Assembly: GCA_002077045.2 (NCBI GenBank)
Contig: KZ111142.1
Span: 1,157,718 to 1,221,717, forward strand
DNA: 64,000 bases
Source: Rachicladosporium sp. CCFEE 5018
Taxonomy: Eukaryota > Ascomycota > Dothideomycetes > Cladosporiales > Cladosporiaceae
Direction of reading: 5' to 3'
Every line of letters begins with the position of its first letter. The stretch's first letter is position 1. Below the pieces are notes generated by a model. It was not told the origin of the DNA. It saw only the letters and a list, made by a program, of their open reading frames with translations, and ran no database searches. Both the position numbers and the translations under genes were made by a program. Below, piece by piece: positions 53,771 through 63,171 of the stretch.

Positions 53771-56700
53771 TCACCAGTCCCAAAAAATGGGCTTGTTTGC
53801 CGGATTGAAAAGATACGGCACGTCGTCAGTGTTGTAGTCCTCTCCATTCTGCTCGCCGAATGTCACCATGAACTCGATGATGGTGTCAAGGTCCGGAAAG
53901 TCTTCTTTCCCATTCGCAATTCGTTCCGCGCCTGGCACACCACGAGCAGATGTCGCATAGCAGGAGTTGCTTATCCTCCAGGGCTGGAACGTGCTGTCTG
54001 CCTCATCTGGATCTACGGCACAACGCGAGAGTTGTTGCCGTATGGCGTCGACTTTTTCAGGGTCCAGCTGCAGGCGCTCCTCTGTGCTATAGGGCATTTG
54101 CAAGCTGATGAGATAAAGGTGGTCGATGCATCTGTGCAGATACTGACGTCTGCTCTCGTCAGGCAGCTGACATAGCTCTGCGAACAGCGGGAGAAGAAGC
54201 TTCCCGTGCACCCATTTCAGGCAATTTTCGAGCGCTACACAATGATCAGTTTCATGAGGCTTCAATAGGTTATCGCATAGAACGGGCACTTACCAAGGCA
54301 AGCTTTGAAGTTGCCGGGAGCATGTGATGCGGTGATACGGCGACCTTCCTCATCGGTGATGACCGTGATAGGCTCGATCGCATCGAGCTGGACAGCGAAA
54401 ATATCGGGACGCGGCAGTGAGACATCCAGGGTGGCGCCGTAATAGGATGTGGGGGCTACGGTAGGATCATCTAGTCCGCTCTCACGCAAGAAGTTGGACC
54501 AGATCTCATTGCGCCCCTGCCTCGTGTCTGCAGCAAGTTTTGCGTGCCCATGCTTCTCCAACTGCCGAATATGTTTGCTTAGAGCATTAGCGAATATGCC
54601 GTGGAGTCGCGAAAGATGGTCCGATTGGTACACGCATTCTATTCCCGAATCCTGGCATCGCAAGCACGGCCGCGACCTACTGCACGAGTGGCTTGGATCG
54701 GGGTTCTGCTGACATGGAGTGCAATCTTCAGTAACCTTCTTCGCCTCCGAGTATGTGCAGTATGTGCCCGACTCCACGCATGGCAGACAAGGCTTAAGCT
54801 TATCGCACGGGAGATTGATAGCCGGGTTCTGTTGGCATGGAGTGCAGTCTTGCCTCCTCGCGGGCGCCTCATAGATGCAGGCTGTGTCCGACTCAGCGCA
54901 TGGCAGACAAGGCTTACGCCTGTCGCACGGGAGGTTGGCATCGGGGTTCTGTTGGCATGGAGTGCAGTCTTGCCTCCTCGCGGGCACCTCGTAGGTGCAG
55001 GCTGTGCCCGACTCCACACATGGCTGACAGGGCTTAAGCCTGTCACACGGATGCTCCGCATCGGGGTTCTGCATGTCCTGGCAAGGAGTGCAGTCGTCGG
55101 CTCTGTAATAATCGCATACTAAATGCAACTCTTCGCATCGTGAGCAAGGACCGAGCCTATTGCAAGGGTTCTCTGGATCGGGATGCTCTTGACAGTAGCT
55201 GCAGCTGTTATTATTCCTTTTACGGCGCCTCTTGACGCGCACGTCTTGCTCGCCAGAAATGCATTCCGGACATAGCAAACGACCTTCGGCGTCCGGCTCC
55301 AGGTGCAGACAGACTGTCAACTTCCTGCAGTTGGTGCAAAGATGAGTTTTGAGAAGCTTATTTTCGCATTGGCAGGGACCAGGCATGCTCTCTGCAGTCT
55401 CCCACAGTAAGATCTCAACGTCTGCGCGGATTGCCATCGCCTCAAATGTCCAGAGTATATCGCCAGAGAGCTGCCAGTATCGCATACCAAGCTCGAGAAC
55501 GCGATAGGTCGCGTCTGGGGATTCAGGCAGTGAGATGGTGTTCATGCAAAATGGCTCAATATCCTTAGCCAATGTCTGGGATGGGCGAATGCGGTATCCT
55601 GATTCGCTGGTAGTAAGGGTAAACAGTGCACCAGAGCTGTACAAAGACTCGCCCGTGCCAATGGAGACTTTGTCAGTAGCCTCGCGTACGCCGAGGATCT
55701 CCAGGCATGATTTGTAGTACAGTTCCGCCGCCTCAAGCGTGCACACTTTGCCCTCCAACTTCGAGCAGATCCAATGCATGTTGATCATACCTCGCCGCTG
55801 CAGTGCTTCATCGTCCGGCGTAGACGGATTTGGCGGATTGTTGGGGGCGCTGAACCGTCGTGCAGCGTGAATCTGCACAGTGCTGTTTGCGAATAGCGCC
55901 GTAACGGGTTTCTTCAAAAACGTCTCTGTCTTGCCGGTCTGAGGGTCGATGATATGAGCCGTCATTGTGATGGTGCGACTTTGCCCGATTTTGCTAATGT
56001 AGGGCAACGGGATCTGAAGGCCTATGGAGAGGTTGGCGTTGTCGAGAGCAGCTTGAGAGACCATTGGGAAAGTCCGCGCGTCGTAAAACCCCGGGCCAGC
56101 TGCAATGCGTTCACAAAGTCTCAGGAGTGCCTCTTGTACCAATGCGATATCAGCTTGCGACATCGCATGGAAGAACCTGAAAATTTGCATTCGTTTCGCA
56201 GGATTTCTGGCGTTATTGTGCACCCAAGTGTTGGACACAGTGTGTTTCTTGGGCAACTACAGATGTGTCAGTCATGCCAACTCAGACAACAAGGTGAAAC
56301 GCACCTCCTTCTCGACCGTCGTGACCACGATCGCCCAGGCCATGAATCTCTCTTCAATGCCGAGAGCTTCAGCAGTAGGGTTTTTTGGCTCTTTCGGTGC
56401 CCTCAATTGTTGAAAGCACTTGCTGAAGAGCTTGTCGTGTACTTTATGCTTGCGAAGCGGTATCGCGTCGACGGCGGGTGTCGGAGCGTCCACGCCTGGT
56501 TGCGAGGGTCCGGTGGGCGGATGGGCGACACGGAGTGCTTGGGCGTCAATGCACAAGTCCTTGAACGCCTTGTAGTTTTCACCTTCCGCGTGGCCGCCCC
56601 AGATATGGTGCCATGGTAGCACTGCATTATAGGGGTGAGGCTCTGAGAGTGCGGACGACAGAGGCGCAGTGAGCAAGTCGCTTGCGTCAAAGGTGGGTGG

Positions 56701-56805
56701 TAGGAAGTCGTCTGAATGCTGGGAGCTCGGCGGGAACTCGTCGTCCGCATCAGACATGATAATGTCTTCGGCCATATCTTTGCGTCCTGGCGTAGACACA
56801 GCCAC
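53771..56805 (-). CDS. Large protein with five tandem Zn2Cys6-like modules
   Basis: Three exons on the minus strand: 56805-56305, 56247-54294 and 54234-53771. Introns are 57 and 59 nt with in-frame joins TTVEKE/KHTVSNTW and FKACL/ALENCLKW; 972 aa to a TGA at 53771-53773. Exon 1 is an acidic disordered N-terminus. Exon 2 has an unrecognised ~300-residue domain and a CxxC cluster (CQC, CTNC, CPEC). It then has five units of pattern C-x2-C-x8-11-C-x5-C-x2-C-x6-C-x-Y, resembling GAL4-type Zn clusters but usually with Gln after the second Cys instead of the basic DNA-contact residues. A helical region follows and the frame runs on past the TGA into the USP domain. No named family is recognised. 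Confidence 0.6.
54600..55190. repeat. Tandem ~120-bp coding repeats of the Cys-rich modules
   Basis: Five Cys-rich units lie head to tail. The central ones are close copies at DNA level: GTTCTGTTGGCATGGAGTGC occurs at 54828 and 54948, a 120-bp period, followed by CTTGCCTCCTCGCGGGC in both. The outer units are more diverged. Recent unit duplication or copy-number change is likely. Confidence 0.75.
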
Positions 56806-57150
56806 TGAGTTGAGGATGGTGAGAGGTGGAGGCGTGGTGGCAATCGTATCAGCGAACAGGTAAAAGTTGTGGTGAACCCACGAACGTGAAAGGTTTCACA
56901 CGCGGGTGTCCAAGGAGAAGGAACGGGGATGGACGCGCCTACCCGACCCAGCAACGACAAACACAAACAGATTTTGTCTTCTACCTTGACTCCAAATGAT
57001 ACTGTGAGAGCTGCATACATAGCGCTGTCGATTATATTCGCATCATGAACGATGCACCGAACCATACAGCCTATTTCCACCTCAGATATGCGAGAGTTCG
57101 TCTCGTTGCTCTACCTTCTGCGAGCTTGACAAGCTGACAAGTTCGAATAG

Positions 57151-58174
57151 GCACAATACCAGTGGGAGAAGCAAGCGTACGAAGATGCTGACGATATTTG
57201 CAATGCGCTCGTTGCGGATTACGCCTGTCCTCGCGCGGTCCAGATACGTGCCTGGCAGATGAAGTCATTGTGCACTTCGAAGTACTTCCTTCGGGTCGAG
57301 TTCCTTGAGAAAGCGGCAAGTGTCAACGATAAGGCAAGGGTAGAGCTGGATCTACCAGAGACAGACGATATGTATAAGACTTACGCCGATCACACGGTAA
57401 GTGTTGCATTCTTGAGAAGTCAGAGTCGCCATTTTCACTATGTCGCCTAGGCCACCAAATACGGCTCTCGATTGACATCAGTAATGGGCCGGGTGATTGT
57501 CGCTAACACGGTCTCTGCAGGCCAAGATGCTCCAGAAGCTCAACAACGACTGGCTCGAGAAGTGGCGACGCCTGGACAAGAATCCACCAACGAAGGCGCA
57601 GTTCGAACATGATGCTCAGCAGGCAGACGAGCGAGAGGAAGATGCAAAGATGGAGCAATGGCGTGCCGATTGCGCAAGCATGGATGCGGCGGAGGAGGCT
57701 GCGCTTCGTGGAGAGATGTTGCTAGCGGAGGAAGAGACCGACGGAGATATCAACAATGCTCCGCCGATAGTACCGTCTTCGGGCTTCAGTATGTTCCCAC
57801 CCTGCGTTGATATTCGTGCCAGATTGTGCTGACTTCTCTTAGTGACATCGGCTGAGTTGGGCCGTCGTCGACAACAAGGGCTTGAGCCTCCTGCTGTAGA
57901 GGGCGACGCGCCGGGCATGAGTGCGGCAGAGTCTCGAGCATGGGATGATGCTGCATGGGACCAAGATGAGGAGGATGTGGAGGCCATGGACCTAGCAATG
58001 AAAGCTGCTATTGAGCACGTCAAGGCAGTGCGGGAAGTCGGTGAGATGGCCGAGGGCTGGTCGCTAGCTGACGAGGGAGCGGTGGAGAAAGCACAGCAGG
58101 AGAAGGCAGGTGGCGATGAGACGGTTGTGGGAATGGAAAGTCCACCAGGTAGTGATGATGGTATGGAGTTGTAG
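57151..58174 (+). CDS. Uncharacterised acidic coiled-coil protein of the island
   Basis: Exons 57151-57396, 57521-57788 and 57843-58174. Introns are 124 nt (GTAAGT...CTGCAG) and 54 nt (GTATGT...CTTAG, CTGAC branch); joins are in frame, about 281 codons. The 5' end is uncertain: 57151 follows an AG acceptor (GAATAG), and I could not define the first exon, so a start at 57259 is an alternative. The product is rich in Glu, Ala and Trp (EKWRRLDKNPPTKAQFEHDAQQADEREED) with predicted helices and no known domain. It diverges from the Cys-rich/USP gene, leaving about 345 bp between them. Confidence 0.5.
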
Positions 58175-58362
58175 TTGGACGAAGTGCCGCCCACACCATA
58201 GTGCCAAGCATCCCACGCAACCTTAGTTAACCACGGTTAACCTTCCATTCTCGAGCGGACAACGGATCGGTCGTCATCGATGGAGCTATGCCGTGACAGG
58301 TCACGATATGAGTGGAGATACCAAACCACCACTCGATTGACCCTTCACCACCACCGCGAGAT

Positions 58363-59000
58363 ATGTCTATTCCTGGGAACATCATCACAGCGCCGCCGCC
58401 TTCCTCTTTCGACGATGACATTTCGTTTCACGACGAAAGTCGCTGGCAAAAGCTGCGGAGGAAGTTGATCGAGGAGCCGCTCATACCGCTAGGATGCGCG
58501 CTAACATGTTGGGCACTATATGAAGCGTATGTTCAATGTCCATGAACGTTGTGACCTTGGCTGATCATGTACGCAGCACCAAATCTATGCGCTCGGGCGA
58601 CAAGCACCGCACAAACCGCATGTTCCGCCGACGTATTTACGCCCAAGGTTTCACTATCATTGCCATGGTCGCTGGCTCAGCATACTGGGAAAACGATCGT
58701 TCGAAACGGAAGGAGTTCGGCGAGCTGAGCGAGGAGAAGCGGAAGCGGGAGAAGAGGGATGCGTGGATTCGGGAGTTGGAGGTGCGAGATGAGGAGGAGC
58801 AGGAGTTGCGGAAGGTGAGGGATCGAATGGTGCTTGGAGGAAGGGCTGAGAAGAAAGGAGTGAGTGAAGAGGAGGCGAGAAGACTAGAGAAGGGTGGTGG
58901 TGCTGGGAGTATACGGAGTGCAATTGAACAAGGGGAGGGGAGAGGACTTCGAGGGCCGATACTAAGGGCTGTGCGGCATCTATGGGAAGAGAGAGGATGA
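58363..59000 (+). CDS. RCF1: Respiratory supercomplex factor 1 (HIG1 domain), contig D copy
   Basis: Exons 58363-58526 and 58577-59000, intron 50 nt with donor GTATGT, 195 aa, one Gly fewer in the GGGG run than contig C. The HIG1 domain is unchanged; the coiled-coil C-terminus and its silent sites differ clearly from contig C. Confidence 0.92.
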
Positions 59001-59348
59001 CGTGGTATTAAGCATACCGTACAATCTTTGATTCGCGTACACACTGTATGACTACATACTCTTCCGCAGGAGCTGCACCGTCGCCCTAGTCTCCTGATGT
59101 ACGCTGGGCGTTTGATACTCACGCAAAGCAGCAATTTTCTGCCGTCTGAGCGCTGACAAGAATATAAGGTCCCGTTGATCGTTTGCGAGGTATCATCTGG
59201 CTTCTCTCCAATTGCGTCCGTACTGATGCAGGACGACAATGCGCAGGACGCGACCTTCAGACGATCAGGGCTACTCTGCGACGATTGGCTACGAACAGCT
59301 TGCCGGAAAGCGTCCACTATTTTGATGTCAGTCACCAGAGCGGCATAA

Positions 59349-60305
59349 TCAGATTCCATCGAAACATGCCTTGTTGAAGAACTTCACAATCAATGGGGTG
59401 GCATTAATATTCGAATAGTTTCCACCAACACTCGGCCACGTATGGCCTATACCCTCGATCTTGTAATGAGTGGTCAAGCCGGACGAGCTGCCAGACCCGA
59501 ACGTGTACTTTGTGACGCCTCCGTCGTACAAGCTGCTGGAGTGATTGCTGGTTCCAAGGTCGTTCCGCACAGCCCACTCAGTCACAAAGTGTGGTATGTC
59601 CGGTAGACACCTGTGTCGCCTCGGACCGCCAGCGTACGGGATCACGCCGTCATTCGTTCCGTGGAATTCTAACACCGGGAACGGCGTTCGTCCATTGCAA
59701 GGGATCGGTACAGTAGCAGGTTTGCAATCGTCCTCTGTAGTGCCTTGATAGTACGCTCCAGATACACCGGCGACAGCAGCGATCTTCTTTGAAGCCGTCG
59801 AATCGCAGGCTAGAATTTCAGCAGCAAAGCCACCGCCATTACTCATACCCGTGGCGTAGACCCGGTCGTTATCAAGACAGTACTGCTTGCCTAGACTATC
59901 GAGCATGTCCAGCGTGAATCCCACATCATCTGTCTTGGCCTTTGGGTCGCCTTGCCACTCGTTGTTGATGTCATCGGGGTACACTATTACCATCTCAGGG
60001 TTGAAGACTGCCTCGGAGAGCTTAGAGCGGCGTTCCTGTTGAGAGCCCGACTTGCCGCGCCCGTGGTAAGAAAAGATCAGGCCACGCGGGACATCCGGGG
60101 TGTAGGTGGTGGGGATATGAAGGAGGAAAGTGCGAGGGTCGCCTTTGGTGGTGGTGAGGTTGTCTTCATTGCTCGAGCCTGTGCCACCGGTCGTTATACC
60201 AGGCGCAAGCGCTTTGCCACAGCCTGGAGTTGAGGTGGCGACGGTGAGCGTGCTGTAGAGGCTTGCGGCGCTGAGGAGAGCAGAGAGGTGTCTCATGATG
60301 ACCAT
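59349..60305 (-). CDS. Secreted feruloyl esterase-like enzyme (CE1/PHB-depolymerase family), contig D copy
   Basis: 318 aa, intact, with the signal peptide, GMSNGGG nucleophile and HTWP histidine all present. Differences from contig C are few (for example EDNLTT for EVNFTT, GTNDG for GTSDG), less divergence than in RCF1 next door. Confidence 0.88.
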   Translation of the reverse strand: MVIMRHLSALLSAASLYSTLTVATSTPGCGKALAPGITTGGTGSSNEDNLTTTKGDPRTFLLHIPTTYTPDVPRGLIFSYHGRGKSGSQQERRSKLSEAVFNPEMVIVYPDDINNEWQGDPKAKTDDVGFTLDMLDSLGKQYCLDNDRVYATGMSNGGGFAAEILACDSTASKKIAAVAGVSGAYYQGTTEDDCKPATVPIPCNGRTPFPVLEFHGTNDGVIPYAGGPRRHRCLPDIPHFVTEWAVRNDLGTSNHSSSLYDGGVTKYTFGSGSSSGLTTHYKIEGIGHTWPSVGGNYSNINATPLIVKFFNKACFDGI

Positions 60306-61180
60306 TATGTCCGTGAAGTAAGCTAGTGAGGGGACTAGGCAAGGCCGGGCTGCTCTTCTTGTATGTACATAATGTCGAGCTAATTCTTACACACGGCTGG
60401 TGAAGACGAGTGTAGGATGTAGCTTTCATGGGACACGAGGCGCATCCCTACCCAGTCGGGCATCCGGTCGAGGTTGCTTCGAAAGGAAGTGATCCCGGAC
60501 CCGAGATCGTGAGCGTAGCTGAGGTCACTCTCCCGTGCAACTGACAAAGTCAACCGCCTACCTAGTGCTGCTCATCGTGTCATGGCGTGCGTAGGTTCCT
60601 CTGTAGTCATCGTGTTGCGAAGGCGATGTGGCACCATCTACTGCAGCACTGCAGGGGCAAGGGTTTGGTTTCTTCCCAATGTGATACAGCACAAGATAAT
60701 CTTAGCATTGCGGTCACAATGCTGAGAGTGATCGGCAGAGGAATGGCATCCTTCCCGAAACCTTGATGCATCCCTTGGATACTCCACTTATCCGAAACGG
60801 GTAGCCCGTCGGTTGCACTGAGTCAGCCTGGTTGTGGCAGTGCGCGTAAATAGGATGAGGTTGTCCATGGTCGTTCATGTTTAGCTTGAAAGGAGCGTGA
60901 GACGTCACATGAACCTCACTGATCAAGGCGGTGACTACCTAATGGCCGGATACAGTGCTTGGAAATACCTTCGTAACACCAGAGATTTGTTAGGAGAAAA
61001 TCGCCCCAAACTCGTCCTCAAAGCCCATTAGTTCTCCTCGATGATACCCGTATCACTAACAAAAGCACTGCTACATTATCTACGACAGTGGGTGGCTAGT
61101 ATCTAGGCCGATCGCTGTGACGGGAGTCAGTCTCAGCGACCCACTTCCCTCCCTCCAGCATCCGTCTCCGCAGACTCGCC

Positions 61181-62840
61181 TCAGCCTTGCCCACCCTTGA
61201 TCGCAACCTGCGGAAATGGCCCACCGCTCCTGCTGACCTGACTCGGCAGCCCAACTTTCCTCTGACACGAAAGTCTCCATACATAGTTGACCATGATCGC
61301 ATGCCCACACTTCGTATCGTTCGCGCACAGCGCAATACACGTCGGAAAGTCCATCTTCACCAAGCTATCTGTCGATGCATACGCGCTGTTGGGTGTGTTC
61401 GCGCCGCAGAAGGTCTGGAAAGTCTTACCGTTGGAAATGACGTTTTGGCCATCTCCTGTGGGGCAGATGTCGGTTGGAGTCGGTGGAGAAGAGGAGGAGC
61501 TGGAGCTGGATCTTGAGGACGTAGTGGTCAGGGAGGTGGTTATGGACGATGCTGTGGTCAATGTCTTTGCGGAACTCGAAGATGTTGAAGTGTTCACGGA
61601 GCTTGTCTTGATCGAGGTTGTGGCAACGCTGCTTGCGGAGCTCGAAGATGTTGGGAGAGCTGACGTAGTCGAAGAGCCAGTCTTTGTCGAGCTGGTGCTT
61701 GAAAGAGGTGCTCAACGAAGTCGAGCTCGATGCAGGGCTGGCTACGGCGACCCTGCCAGACAGCGTCCACTGTTACCAGGTCAGGCATCAAGTGTCTACG
61801 GTCAATAACGTTCGAACAGCTTGAGACCTACGCTGTTAAAGAGGTCCATGATCACCGGCGCAGCATCGAGGTAATTGCCGTTGGCAACACTTGGCCACGA
61901 ACTAGCCATACCATCAATCTTATAGTGCGTCGTCGACCCAGCTGCATCCCCTTCACCGAAGGCGGTCTTCGTCACACTGCCATTGAACAAGCTACTCAAT
62001 TGAATGGTGCCGCTGGCAAAGTTCCACCCAGCCCAATTTGCGATGAAGCGCTGCAAGCTTGGCATGCACTCGCTGCGCATCAGGTCACCCCCGTAGGGCG
62101 CCAAGGCATCGTTAGTGCCCGGAAAGTCAAGTATCGGGATTGGTCTCCGCCCGGGATTGCAATAGATCGGTGCTGTGTCGCCCGTACAGCTTGTCCCGCT
62201 ATGATTATTGCGAGTAGTATGCGCCCGATACACCTGCAACGGCAGCAAGCTGTTTTGAAGCGGGATCGCACGCCAGAATGTTGTTCACGAAACCGCCTCT
62301 GTTGCCCATACCAGTGGCGTATATTCGTTCCGTGTCGATGCAGAAATTGGACTTGGCATAGGTGATTGCATTAACGTCAAGGGTCAAGTCGTCCGTGGTC
62401 GCAGCTGGATCACCTTGCCACTCGTTCTCGATGCCGTCGGGGTAGATTACCAGCATATCGGGGTTGATAGAAGGATCGGAGAGCTTAGAGAGCGCTTCTT
62501 GCTGCATGCCAGATTCGCCGCGGTCGTGAAAGGAGATGATCAGACCGCGTGCGATGCTCTGGTTGTAGTTCTTGGGTATGTGGAGCAGGCTAGTGCGAGA
62601 GCCGTAGAAGACTGTGCCGCTGGCATCAGGGAATACGACTCTGTTACCGGATCCTTGGCCGCCTAGGGTGAAGCCTGAGGGGATCTCCGGCACGGCACCA
62701 GGCTCGCCGATGCAGTTCTTGCTCCTGGCTGCGCTAGAGAAGGCATTGAGGCAGCAGAGGATGAGCCACGGGAGAAGCTTAAACGGAGGAAAGCCGTGAT
62801 TCATTATAGCTTCCGCGAAATCGCGATCAAAGGACGCCAT
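61181..62840 (-). pseudogene. Esterase-like pseudoenzyme with PAN-like tail; two frameshifts (contig D copy)
   Basis: Homeolog of 44191-45857. The catalytic Ser is absent (GMGNRGG) and the His position reads GMASSWP. The frame breaks after GAYYSQ near 62205: one extra base relative to contig C brings in TAA. It reopens at about 62190 with SCTGDTAPIYCNPG. A second lesion, a 2-bp loss in the Ser/Thr linker near 61702 (TTCAAGCACC versus TTCAGAAGCACC), shifts the frame again. The linker and six-Cys PAN-like module then continue from 61597 to 61181. Lys at the contig C stop position is intact here (VTKTAFG). Confidence 0.75.
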
Positions 62841-63171
62841 TAAAGGCCGTCACTGCGCAAGAGACTTGCCCTGGGCATGCCAAGGAGCTGAGGTTGGCCC
62901 AGGTGAGTGTTTGCAAGCAGATTGGACCTAGACTCTGCTCTCCGCATTCCAATGCTCTGCGCATCAAAGTTGCGGGTACTGCGCCTTTGTTACGAAGACT
63001 CTAAGCGATAAGAACGCACCATCTTATCCTGCAATGTTGGTCATGTGCATCCATTTAGCAGTGCGATTTGGGCCCTCCGCAAGGTGCAAAACCAGCTTGG
63101 GACTGAAGTTTTTCGAAGGTCTTCCAATGCCTTGGGGACCCAGATCGGTAAGCCAGTGAACGCTACGTTGC
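62841..63171. other. Spacer between the esterase-like pseudogene and the EF-hand gene (contig D)
   Basis: Nearly identical to 45858-46188. No gene is seen. Confidence 0.4.

Larger units (their letters stand above)
50596..58270. other. Homeolog-specific island of about 7.7 kb between ILV1 and RCF1
   Basis: Contig C has 296 bp between ILV1 and RCF1, while D has 7.77 kb. Similarity to the C spacer seems to resume near GATGGAGCT at 58279. The island holds a minus-strand ORF chain (56805-51125) and a divergent plus-strand gene (57151-58174). No transposase, terminal inverted repeat or target duplication was found by eye, and base composition resembles the surroundings. It could be an insertion in D or a deletion in C. 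50596-51124 itself holds nothing recognisable. Confidence 0.7.

Noticed and set aside
53735..53790. An intron removing the TGA at 53771-53773 (GTGATG...AACAG, 48 nt, CTAAT branch)
   Set aside because: Splicing at this donor with any of the nearby AG acceptors recreates a TGA at the junction, so it does not restore the frame.
50596..58270. Island as a Starship-type giant transposon
   Set aside because: No DUF3435 tyrosine recombinase is seen at either edge and the size is far below known Starships.
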